64,000 bases of DNA from Aplectana chamaeleonis (taxonomy: Eukaryota; Nematoda; Chromadorea; Rhabditida; Cosmocercidae). Location of the stretch: contig JAPDOI010000010.1 of assembly GCA_029168955.1 (NCBI GenBank), positions 2,565,001 to 2,629,000 of the forward strand. Direction: 5' to 3'. The first letter of the stretch is position 1, and each line of letters starts with the position of its first letter. Position numbers and translations under genes: made by a program. The notes beneath the pieces were generated by a model. It ran no database searches, had not been told where the DNA came from, and was given only the letters and a program-made list of their open reading frames with translations. Shown piece after piece: positions 42,775 through 52,959 of this stretch.

Positions 42775-45700
42775 GGGTGGTAGTTATCCATTCGGAACTA
42801 CGAGTTTCGAAATGGCCAAAACATGCAGGTATTCTGCGAGTTTCGACCTCACAAGAAGAAGCGATTTGAAGCAATACAGCAAAAACCGGTTCTAAACCGT
42901 ATCCATAGTGTTCCCCGACTTCAAAGGGACCCATCTTCCAAATCCGGTGCAAATTGTCGCCCGCTTCCTATCCTGTGCTCGCTTCTATGGAGCTCATTGC
43001 GGGTAAACCTCATGGTTTCGGGCACCCTCGCGAGATCGCTGAAACTGGCAGCAGGCTCTGTCTCCAGGCGAGGTGAGCAGCGGAAGGCAAAACAGTGCAG
43101 CGGTGGTGAAGACGCGAGAGACTCCCAGTTTCGGGGAGAAAAAGTGGTGCGGAGGACTTTTTCGCCCATCATGCGAGGTGGGTGCTGTTTTGCACAGGCT
43201 GTCAGCAAGCGCGCAGACAGTGGCAGTCATAAAATTATTGACAGCCGACCTCCAAGGATACACCTCGGATACCTCGGCAAAAATCGGTAGGTCGCTCGTT
43301 TTTAACGCGGAAAAGCCAGAATTTGGTCATGTTAGCGTGAAAAACTTGATTATAGACTATTTTCACGCTAATCTAGCTTTGATAAATTATCGAATCGAAG
43401 TGATATGAACATATCCATAAGATCTGGAGCATTTTGAGCCGGAAAAACGAGTATTAGGTTTAATTAACTTTGAAATACCGAAATAAATTTTTTTGGCAGA
43501 AGTGAGGCGTTGAAACCATATCAGACTCAACTGATAAGGGTATAGCTTTTCGAATTATAAGCTTTCACACCAGTGGAGCGATAACTTGCTCTTGATGACC
43601 TGGGAATCGCAAAATTAATTCCTTTTGACACAAGTAATAAATTGATACCTCATTGAATGGGACTGGTAATGTCATAAATCCATGATTTCCACGTTTTCAG
43701 CTGGAAGGAGCGGGTATTTGCTACTGATAGGCTGGGCAGAGCAAAATTAATCTTACTTAGTACAATTCAGGCACTGAAACCTTACCATATCAAATTGATG
43801 AGGTCATACATAACTCTACGATTTCGAGCAATGTGAACCGCAGTTGTTCCTTAGATTTTTTTCCGATCGAATCGATTTTAGACTTACGCGAACTTTCGAT
43901 TTTCTTATTTCTTTTTTATATCATTCGGTTCTCGATTACGTTCGGAAGTTTCGTTTTTTGATTCTTCGATTTCCAAAAAGTGATCGAAATGTGATGTTTT
44001 AAATTTTGTTCTTCAATATTCAATTTCTCGGAGTTCCTAATCGGAGCCATGTATCAGGGTAATGCAGAATTTATCGAGCATTGCTTTGCTCGTTCGACTG
44101 AGTTTCCCAGGCAGATTTTGATACGCCACGAACTCGGACAGTAAGTACAAGTGTAAATATGTTGGTGCAAATGAAAACCAAAATCTTCGTCTTATCAAAA
44201 TTTTCACATTTCTTAAACTTCCTAATTTTTTCAAGGTGGTCCTCAATTTCCTGTAAATCCGTGTTCTGAGAAAGTAGTCAAAAAAGTTTTTTTATTCGGT
44301 AAAAAATGATTTTTCCGTGCGAGGATCACATGATTTGAATTTTTCATGAAGTTCAATTCGTGATTTCATATGTCTCAATCCACATGCTCAATTTCTGAAT
44401 TCAAAAAAAAAAAATTCCGGGATACGTTGCTGGTTGTTTGGGAGGATAAGCGGGAATTCATTTCGAAATTTCAAAAAAAACCCCAGGTATGGGCTGAGTG
44501 TAATCAAACGTTTTTACAATTTTTTCATAGTGTCTACAAATTTTCTAGCAAAACTCAAAGCTTCGAAAGTTGATAGGGCATTTGCACTTTTCAAGAGAGT
44601 TATGCCCTTATCAGTCCGATTTGATAAGGTATCAGTACACGAAGTGTGCAAAAAAATATTAGTTTTGCTATGCCCAAGTTATCTGGAGGAGCATGATTTT
44701 TTTACGGATGGGTGAGAAAACTTTTTTTTCGAACCAACAAAAACTTTTGCTCATGCTTCCGTTCAAACGATAGAAAAAAGTCAGAGATCAGAAAGTCTCG
44801 CTTTTGTGAGAGGGTAGTAGGTGCTGACAAGGAATAGGCAACATTGGGTTTGACACAAGAATTGAGAGGTAAAAATTGCGGCAAGGATTAACAGCAATCA
44901 TATTTTTAGAACAAATAGAATCCGTCGAAGAACGTTGAGGAAAATGAATAGGCGTGTAGTTATTGAGGTCCTTTTATTGTAGTCCAGAAGACCGATCAAG
45001 TTTACTCGAATGAGGAACGACTTAAATAGATTCTTTCACATGTCTTATACAAGTAAGTATGTAGGAATTGAGTTTTGAGTTCCGCTTGACCAACCACTCC
45101 TTTATAAACGTCTTGAGTGCACAATTTTCAATGTTTCATTTCTCTATCAGTTTAAGCTTTTAAGTAGGTACTATGACGTTAACTACTAGTTTGAGCCTCT
45201 GCTGCGGCCAGAAACACAATGCTGGGTTCGCAATGGGAGACACCTACAACGAAAACATGACCAAGCCAAGGTGCAATCTCGGTGCAATGCCAGTGATAGC
45301 CGCTATGGTTAACGGCACTGCGGGTTCAACTCCTTAGAGGGACGAAGTTTCGCAAAGAAACGCAACACCTCGCATGATGATGCGTGTATGGTCCCGGTTT
45401 CAATCACTTCATTCTGCGAGTTTCGAACGTCAGCTTGCGGGTGTACTGCAGTTCTCCCGCCGCAACGAGGCGACATCGTCGCGCGCGGTGGATGGGCGCT
45501 GAAAGCGATGTTCTACAGTGCTCATATTTATCGATACGAGGAATAATCACGTCTTATCTCAAGATCTTTTCCGCAATGATAATTAGTCCGGCGAGGAGGT
45601 ACGATATTCCTAAGGGTAAACAACGGGTAAACAAAGCAAAGAATAGAAAAAAATTCGATGACAACAATGGGCCGGAAGATTTATCTGCGATCGGGATTTG

Positions 45701-45865
45701 AATAAACAATGCAGTGCACGATAACGTGCTCCAATTGTAGTAGGCATGACATGGGAAACTCGTTCGTATTTCGCAGCGGCGCGACGATCTTGCCCTAATC
45801 GGGAGAACTGCTGGTCTCCCTCAGCTCGCGACACACTCGTAGTTTCGCATGGTTTACTACCGTCC
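42775..45865 (+). mobile_element. 2.7-kb Harbinger-like non-autonomous element, copy C
   Basis: Ends GGGTGGTAGTTATCCAT and ATGGTTTACTACCGTCCC, flanked by CTG at 42772-42774 and 45866-45868. Without the 382-bp nested MITE and its extra 9-bp repeat the length is 2700 bp. It interrupts D2; D1 at 5968-5987 shows the unoccupied paralogous site, with CCG where the duplicated CTG would be. It is collinear with copy B. The GC-rich block is open across 42823-43290. Confidence 0.88.
45439..45820. mobile_element. 382-bp MITE with 9-bp TSD inside copy C
   Basis: Ends GGGTGTACTGCAGTTCTCCC and GGGAGAACTGCTGGTCTCCC are inverted with few mismatches. Flanking repeats TCAGCTTGC (45430-45438) and TCAGCTCGC (45821-45829) differ at one base. 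Copies A and B have a single TCAGCTCGC there, confirming insertion. A 9-bp duplication fits Mutator-like elements. Confidence 0.85.
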
Positions 45866-46094
45866 CTGATGTAATCCTTGGGATGGAGCGCGCTGTGAAT
45901 GAATATAGATTTTCTAGCGAACTCTGCGATTGCTTACGAAAATATTTTTCATTTCGTTAGTCGTTATTCGTTAGACGTAACACCCAAAAAGCCCGTTAGT
46001 CGGTAAATGCGGTAGTCGAAATTACGCTTATCCTTTTCCACCGCGTTCACAAAAAACGGCGCCTGATTTTGCATACACTGCAGCACCTCGCATG

Positions 46095-46581
46095 TTTTTT
46101 TGTAAAAACGGCGTTTTTCGGCGTTTTTTGTGCTCACAAAGCGCCGCATCGCCATAACTCACTTGAAATTTGACGAAATTAGATTTTCAGGGAGTTTTCG
46201 TGTTCCTTTCAGTCAGGCAAATGCAGCGACATGTGTAGAAAGTCTTTTGAACTCCGGTATTCGGTTGAAAAATACGTTTTTCTTTCTAGAATTCACATTG
46301 ACCACAGGTCAAAACATGACAGATGTCTGCAATCATACCGTCTGACCAGTTCATAGTGAGATATTTTGTAGTGCAATTATGCAACTTTCTATGAGCTTCT
46401 GGAGCTGAATATACCATTTTGGGACACTATCGTGTAGCACTTAATGACAGCAATTCAGAAATGGCTTCCAATTTGAAATCGGGCTACTTTGAAGCTACAT
46501 AGTTATGGCGATGCGGCGCTTTGTGAGCGCGTAAAATGCCGCGAAACGCTTTTTTTGCAAAAAAATTTGCGCGGTATTGTA
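46095..46581. mobile_element. MITE H2, uninterrupted counterpart of H1
   Basis: About 490 bp with inverted inner ends CAAAGCGCCGCATCGCCATA and TATGGCGATGCGGCGCTTTG. The right terminus GCGCGGTATTGTA is of the ACAATACC type. It supplies the unoccupied sites for both interruptions of H1. Confidence 0.85.
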
Positions 46582-46599
46582 GGCACGCGTGTAGTGGCC

Positions 46600-47415
46600 G
46601 CCAAAGTTTCGTAGATCATAACATTCTTGGCGAGCACTATAAAAACTGGTGGGCTCACGGTGACGGCTTGCTCATCGACCGGAAAAACACTCGAGGACTT
46701 CAAAAAACAAGTCAGAGTTGATGAGAAATGAATTTTGAGCGTGGTTGCGAAAGAGAGCAACCAGCAAAAAACAGACATTTTCTGAATGATGTGGAGAAGG
46801 CGAATTCGGGGGTGGCTATATTGGAAACAAGGCTTATCTTCTGTCGCGTTGTTGGGAACGTATAGTGATGAAATATTAGATCACTTTTTTTGGAGAGGGG
46901 ACCAAAATCATGCTGCTTCATCATAGCCGAGCAAAAACTCTATGTAGAGTACCAACTGACAACAACGAATATCGATTGCGGATCTTATAAAAAAAGTGAA
47001 GAAATCATTGCGATTCGGCAATGATAACAAAATAGCACAGCACAGAGAGGCATATGAGTTTTATTAGCTTCATTTTAAAAGCGAAATATTCTACTTTACA
47101 TATGGCACGATAAGTCGAAGCAATTCCATGGAAAACTCCGACCCGAATGGCAGATCGACCTGAAAAATGTACGTATGTTCCAAATGATTGAACAATATAG
47201 ATTTTAAGCGTATGTAAAGCGTTAGTGTTAGCATAACAAGGCCGTGATGACACAAAATATAAACTTGAAATCTGCATCTGAACTAAGCAACTTCTGCAGT
47301 TTTCTTTGTGCATGCACTGGGTCCAACCCAGTAGATGGGTATAACAAATTATAGAGGTTGGAAAACGGAGTGATGACATAAATACAGGGTGGCAAGTGAG
47401 TTCCTGCCGCGATTT
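46600..47415. other. no gene recognised
   Basis: Short frames. A minus-strand frame covers 47005-47463; its last 22 codons (47073-47005) look hydrophobic like a signal peptide, but no donor site follows and no domain is recognised. Confidence 0.45.
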
Positions 47416-47437
47416 TGTAGGGTGTTCCTTAATTATG

Positions 47438-47611
47438 GGGTGGTAGCCATCGTGTATCAACACCCCTGAGGAGGCGGGAGAAACTGGAGAGGAGCGAGGT
47501 CCATGATTGGGCGCAACGCGGGGCTAGGCCGTGTTGCGTCCAATCAGGAACCTCGCTCCTCTCCGTTTCTCCCGCCTCCTCGGGGGTGTTGATACACGAT
47601 GGCCACCACCC
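47438..47611. mobile_element. palindromic MITE in the mariner left end
   Basis: Near-perfect inverted arms of about 80 bp run from GGGTGGTAGCCATCGTGTAT to ATACACGATGGCCACCACCC. They are flanked by TTAATTATG at 47429-47437 and 47612-47620. A 9-bp duplication suggests Mutator-like mobilisation. It splits the mariner terminal repeat. Confidence 0.9.
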
Positions 47612-47710
47612 TTAATTATGAGCGCGCAGGTATCGGAGTGTTTTTCGAACACTATATCGGAATTCAACTAAAACAAACATGGAGAAGTTCATACTATTCT
47701 GAACACTACA

Positions 47711-48755
47711 CAATCGCCAGATCCCAAAATGTCCGCCATTCTCTAGGTTACTGCTAGGAAGTTCGCTTCAAGAGGCATGGCGAAATTCTCGCAGGGAATC
47801 GTCATCCAACTGAGTCCAGCGTTTCCGAAGCCCAGCTCTCAGAGAGTCCAACTCTGTGAAATTAGATTCACAGACCTTCGATTCGATCACTGATCACTTT
47901 CAGAAGTCAAGAAGATTCGGGTCCGGTGGGCAAGACGACCAGACTTCGTGCGAGATAAAGCCGGGAAACACAAGACAGCACCACTTTTGAACGGATTTCG
48001 CATTATGCGCTTGCTAGAAGTTTTGGAGAAAGCAGCAGGGTCTGCTGGCGGAGTTCGAGATTTTCCAGAGACTCACCATATTCTCGTGGAATGTTTGCTT
48101 GTGAGATTCCGTGTCAATGTCGACATCAGAATCCATGAAAACGAGGGGAGTTTTATCGCGGTTCGTCCCATGATCGGCCCCAAAATTACGACAGAAGTGG
48201 GATGAGCTGTCCTCCCAGATATTATACTCACTATATGGCTACCTCGAAGCTTCCGGTCATAAACCAATCGTTTTGGAGGTTTATGATAGGCTCCACCGTG
48301 AGGATTTTTATCATCTGGGAAGTTAATGACGCGGTGCGAGACTCCTGTGAAACGACGCAAATGTTTTATATCTGCCTCAACTCTTTGCAACTTTTTGTTT
48401 GCAGGGAACAGTCGTGAATTTTGCCAAAAAATAGAAAAAAGCAAGGGGCTATCATGATTCTCAACATGCTTAACAACGCAAAAATGTACATCCTTAGCAA
48501 TTTTCCTCGTTGATCGTCGCGATTCTGATCGATTTGGTATCGAATCTTTTCAACATTCATGGAATTGGAAACACTGACCTTTCTACCTCTGCCGACTTTG
48601 CGCGAGAGTGTGCCAAGCTGAGCGAGATGACTGTTTGCGTTATAAATAGTTTTTGAGTACAAGGAGAGTGAATCGCTGATGCTTCTTGAAGTGTGACCTT
48701 TATTGTGCATTGCGATAGCGGCCTTCGCATAAAGTGAGCCTTCATTATGTTGTTC
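47711..48755 (-). pseudogene. Tc1/mariner transposase, degenerate
   Basis: This is a DDE/D transposase that would cut and paste its element at TA. The N-terminus shows the helix-turn-helix region (KGHTSRSISDSLSLYSKTI) and the basic block GRGRK. The catalytic region, after a frameshift near 48440, keeps FPDDK (first Asp), then RTAHPTSVVI. Sequence around the second catalytic Asp (about 48020) is frameshifted and lost. The third region WSSCPPDPNLLDF keeps its Asp, followed by IESKVCESNFTELDSLRAGLRKRW and a final GGHF. There are several stops. Comparison with the family suggests a DD37D-like spacing, which is inference because the middle Asp is gone. Confidence 0.88.
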
Positions 48756-49326
48756 TTGGGAACAATATGCACAAAGTATTGATGGAAACACGGAGCTAAC
48801 GCATGCATGCATATAATACAATTCGAAAAGACAGGAAATCTGTCAACAAAATTTCCATTGGAGATGAAGTGAAGCAGCGCGCCCACAATTTTGGAACACC
48901 CCGTAGAGTGCTGACTAGATGTTACAAGACATGATCTACGCAGTTGATCGCTGCGAGCCTCGAGTCATCATTTATTCACACTAATACGCTCGCTTGAATC
49001 GGTTGGCGAATTGAGAAGTTATAAGAAATGAAAGAAAGTCGTATTGATCGTCATGCAAAGGAGTGGAGTACGGAGCAAGAGCATTGTAAGTGGACTACAC
49101 GTGTCTACCGCACGTTTTGTACAATTGCCCAGATATCGCTCCTGGACATGGACAATGGTCCGTTTATTACAAACGTTCATGCCCTGGAACTTGGTACAGA
49201 TGCAGGTCGTCCGGTCAGAGGCAAGTCGATGTCCAAATTGTCAGACAGAAGCAAGGAAGCAGCAGGAATCTCTACGTTGGACACTGGATCAACCTCGGAA
49301 TCAGCATAATAGTCTGGACATTGACT

Positions 49327-49488
49327 GTAGAGTACGCGAAACAGATTCAGTCTGATGAATGGACGGGGCTGCGACGGTAGATCATCCCGTGCGAATCGAA
49401 ACTCCATTCTCCAGTGAGGTCGTCAACCCCGCACGGCCAGCCACATGGTCCATGAGTCAGACTAACTCGGAAACGGAAACTATAGCAG
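49327..49488 (-). repeat. K repeat, copy 4
   Basis: On the minus strand it matches copy 5 from GTTTCCGTTTCC through GGCTGGCCGTGCGG and GATCTACCGTCGCAGCCCC to GCGTACTCTAC. Confidence 0.8.
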
Positions 49489-49489
49489 A

Positions 49490-50870
49490 CACGATGTGAA
49501 ACAGCAAGGATCGAGGTAACTGCAGTTGCGAGAAAAACTGCCGGAGATCTCAAAATTCCGCATACAGCATTGTGGAAAATGTCTAAAATTTTGCGATTTT
49601 TCGTACTCATAGGATTACGAATTCGCTGGAATCAAGGGAAGGTTCGCGGGAAATGAGATGTTGTACTTGGTTGCCACTAGCAAACCGCCTTCGAAGTGTT
49701 GCTGATTTCTCCGCCTGAGAAGGTAAATCTGGGCATCACAAAAGTCAACATAATTGAAAAGTTGGGGGAAAACAAGTTAGAAAGGCCGATTGCTGGGTGG
49801 CCGCCCGCCCCCAGTTGAAATTTCGGTGATTGGCTATTTGCTGCCTTTTATTTTCCTCTAAAACTAATTGATAACTTTTTCAAGAGACATGTGACTACGT
49901 TACGGGCAAGATCTGGTGCAGGTATCATCTTGAATATCACGACAGAAACTTAATTGTTTTCCTGTGTGTATGCGTGAGAAGCAACGAATTAATGAAATCA
50001 ACGTGAGAGTTAGTAGACAAATCATCTATGTAGCGTTGTTAGTCATAACCCTTCTGTGCCAAAAGTTTTCACTATAAATAATGGTACAGAAACAGTGAAA
50101 GTCAGGCTCAGAAGAAAAAAAAGAGGATACTATTTCGTCGAAAAGTTTTCTGTGTGTCACCGCAAAAAGGAGAGCAACAATGCAAAAAAGTTGAGACCGA
50201 ATATGTGAATGTTCGAGAGCAAGAATCCTAGTCATCTCGCCGATCGTATAAGGGGTATCAACAAGCGATTAGATCTTCGACAACGGGGTAATCGGTTGCA
50301 CGCTCGTAAAAACGAGGAGCAAAAATTAATTTTTCTAGCATCTCGCCTCCATCCTAGCGAACTACAAATACTGGCCTAAACACCGCTTCTCCACACGATC
50401 TCAATAGAAATCCAAAGATAGCGGACCAGATTACGGTGGAAGTGGTTCCGGACTGCGAATACAGGAATCGGAATGATTGGGATTCTTTAAGCTCGTTTTT
50501 CATTATATGTAGAAGCGACGTCCAAATCGACAGCGTTTCTTTCATTGACGTCGCACAACATATATGCTCGCACGATATTTCTCTTGTCCATTGCTTTCTT
50601 ATGCATTCATGAACATTGGTGAAAATTGAACACTGGATAGATGCTTGAACCGAGCAACTTTCCTGCGGCAGAATTTCGCCCGGAGTCTTCAACAGGAATC
50701 TCTACCCTCCCAGCACGATGGACCTCATCCCGTTGTATTCGTAGGGTGGTAGAGGTGGAGGGCTAGCTAAGGAGTCAGAAAATCAGAAAATTACAAGCTT
50801 GGGGGATGGTAAGGATCACTTGACAAAACTCTCAAATAAACTGGGGCGTAGACAACAGGTTGATTTGCCC
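49490..50870. other. no gene recognised
   Basis: Short frames only. A phrase AGAAGGTARATCTGGSCATC at about 49717 recurs at 39898, following K copies in both places, so the repeated block around K may be larger than annotated. Confidence 0.45.
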
Positions 50871-50884
50871 ACCATTATTCAGGA

Positions 50885-51075
50885 AGTCGGAGCTCGCCAC
50901 CCGCGCGCATTTTGGGACTGGCTCGCCACCCGCTCACCCTTCATTTCGAAAAGCTCGCCACCAACTATTCCCTCGTCTTCGCTCGCAACCCGCTATGGGT
51001 ATAGCGGATTGCGAGCGCTAGGAGAGGGGGTGTAGCGGGTCGCGAGCTGTTTGCTAGCGAATCGCCCGCTGAATT
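50885..51075. repeat. cluster of GCTCGCCACCCGC motifs in both orientations
   Basis: Four forward copies of CTCGCCACCCGC or variants are followed by three inverted or related copies (AGCGGATTGCGAGC, AGCGGGTCGCGAGC, and one degenerate), giving a hairpin-capable cluster. Confidence 0.75.
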
Positions 51076-51079
51076 GCTA

Positions 51080-52330
51080 TCGTCCTTTAAAGTGTTTCGC
51101 AACATTTCTCGAATTTTCGGCTTCATCTTACCATTCTCATCATTTTTCTGTTTCTGTTTCATTTGTTTTTGCAATACTGTGGAGCTCAAACTCGATATAG
51201 ACATATTTTCATATGTCTATATCTCGATGCTAAGCGTCAAATCGGCTGGGGGGTCGCATTTTATAGTTTCGTTACTCGTCGCGTATACATAAATCCGTCT
51301 AAGTGCACAAATAACTGGTGTGCCACTGAACTCCGAAAAAGAGCGGTTCGTGAATAAAAACATACCACTATTTAATTTTATACCCATCTCATTATAAATA
51401 GGTTCTCATGGACTTTGGGGCAAACTCCCTGCCATGTTTTATACCCTACGTGCGCCGAATTTGTGCCAACCGTCAATAGGCAACAAAGTGTCAGCGCTAT
51501 CCCTAACAACTTTACTTAGGAATGACTTCAGTTTTAACATTCACCCTTTTCTATTTGAAAATCCATCTCTCAGGCCCTTCAACGCTCCCGATTTGGATGG
51601 GAAACCCCAATTCGGCACTTAGCTCCTAGTGAAAAAATAGGCGCGCCTCGGTTGTTCTACAACGAAGTGTATTCATATTTCACATGTAGTGGAGGTGAAT
51701 ACCATTTTGGAATACAACCATGAATTTCGCCCACCATTTGCTTCGTTACCCTGGGAAGTTTGGGGTACGATCTGCGCCCGCGTTATAGTTGATGAAAGCC
51801 CTGGAATTAGCAAAGACAATAACGAACTCCGCGACTAATTTTCAAATAAGATAGCCGAAGGTCCCGTGTGCTGCAATCCGTTCTGCGGAGGGAGGGCTAG
51901 ATTACTACACTTTTCAATATAAATAGATGAAAATCATAAACGTGATTTACATATATCTCTATTTTTTGAGAGGCATGGAAACTCCAATAACAGTCAGCGC
52001 TCGTCAAGTGCCTCGGAGCAGTCCCCCCCCCCTCCAGCGATGAAAGTGGACCCACTGGAAAACCGGACAGTTCCATCAATGGCTGGATGATTTTAGTATT
52101 CGATCCATATGAGCACCATAGTTGAAATGCGAATCAGGAAATTGGGGACTCGTTAAATGAGAAATATTGCGCCTATTTGTTAAGATTTCTGAGTGGAAAT
52201 ACTTGAAGTTCTGAGAATTCGTTAATTAATTTGAAACTGGCAGTAATAAATCTGTAATAATTCTTGACAATCCTGGTCCTCTGAGTCTTTTAAAAATATG
52301 CGCTGTTACAGTGAAAATAACCGGTGCCAT
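51080..52330. other. no gene recognised
   Basis: AT-rich with short frames and a C-run at 52024-52033. A weak SL1-like phrase at 51745-51772 was considered and rejected. Confidence 0.45.
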
Positions 52331-52337
52331 CGCAGCA

Positions 52338-52500
52338 GAGGGGGGCACTATGATATCGTACTTGACCACGCCCATTTTTCCATGCCACAACGACTCTCCT
52401 GATTTTGAAATGGGAGCAAAACTCTGAGTTGGTGTTTTTTATGGGCGGCACGGGAAAATGGGCGTGGTCAAGTGCTATACCATTACCCTCCCCCCCCTTT
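52338..52500. mobile_element. small inverted-repeat element
   Basis: Arms contain CTTGACCACGCCCATTTT and AAAATGGGCGTGGTCAAG in opposite orientation, with outer G- and C-rich runs (GGGGGG and CCCCCCCC). Confidence 0.8.
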
Positions 52501-52564
52501 CAGGCCATAACTTCGGAGAGCCGAAGCAAAAGCTCAAGTATGGCATGAGTTTCAAGCGGAAGCC

Positions 52565-52785
52565 CTATTCAATAGCCCGCCACCCGCTATCATCCCGTCG
52601 GCGACCAGCGCAAGGCGATCGTGCCGACGTGAAGTTGCGAGCGCGCCGCCGTAATGTGGTGAGCGGGTGGCGAGCGCCAGCATGCCAGTGACCGCCACCC
52701 GCTACCATTCCGCTCGCGGGCCGCGCGAGGTGCTGCGCGCCGCCGGACTTCTGGTTAGCGAGTGGCGAGCTCCAACTTTCTGAGT
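52565..52785. repeat. second cluster of GCTCGCCACCCGC motifs
   Basis: Copies CCGCCACCCGCTA (twice), GCGGGTGGCGAGC and GCGAGTGGCGAGC occur in both orientations. The end GCGAGCTCCAACTTTCTGA mirrors the start of the first cluster (TCAGGAAGTCGGAGCTCGC), so both belong to one repeat family. Confidence 0.75.
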
Positions 52786-52937
52786 AGTCACAGCTGGCCA
52801 ACGGGCCGATATTCGCCGAGGCCGTAACCGCGAGTTATGATCTGGTCGATGTCGAGCTATTGCACAACTAGCGCTCTAGAAAAAAGAGGAGTATAAGACG
52901 TGTTTTTAGGCATGGTTCGAGTGATAATAGTGCAGCC

Positions 52938-52959
52938 GGTTCAATTACCCAAGTTTGGG
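52938..52959 (+). ncRNA. SL1-like sequence 3 (spliced-leader-like, probable pseudogene)
   Basis: Twenty of 22 bases match SL1: C at position 5 and G at position 21. The sequence GTACATTG follows directly, resembling the GTAAACATTG that follows the SL1 exon in nematode SL RNAs. No convincing Sm site follows. It shares the C at position 5 with copies 1 and 2, suggesting a common repeat-borne ancestor and not three independent decays. Confidence 0.6.

Larger units (their letters stand above)
41925..46033. mobile_element. hAT-like element D2, 5'-truncated and split by copy C
   Basis: Aligns with D1 at about 41925-42774 and 45866-46033. Shared blocks include GTTAGAGAACCTAGTT, GAGCTTGTTCCCATAATGG, TTTACAATCCAATCATCGGA and TATTATCACCTCTGATAG. 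The right end keeps GTTAGTCG-type units and AATTACGCTTATCC, a diverged form of D1's terminus. The left CGTTAGT array is missing. M1 and M2 are absent, which fixes them as later insertions in D1. Confidence 0.85.
47420..48903 (-). mobile_element. Tc1/mariner-type element with TA duplication
   Basis: Inverted ends GGGTGTTCCTTAATTATG and, on the other strand, CGGGGTGTTCCAAAATTGTG are flanked by TA (47418-47419 and 48904-48905). They bound 1484 bp. Subtracting the nested 174-bp palindrome leaves about 1.3 kb, the usual mariner size. It carries a decayed transposase on the minus strand. Confidence 0.9.

Noticed and set aside
47005..47073. Signal-peptide-like minus-strand peptide MKLIKLICLSVLCYFVIIAES
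   Set aside because: It ends at a stop without a usable donor GT, and no following exon or domain was recognised.
51745..51772. A fourth SL1-like phrase, TTCGTTACCC ... GAAGTTTGGGGTACG
   Set aside because: An inserted triplet and several mismatches leave it much weaker than the three accepted matches; it may be chance.
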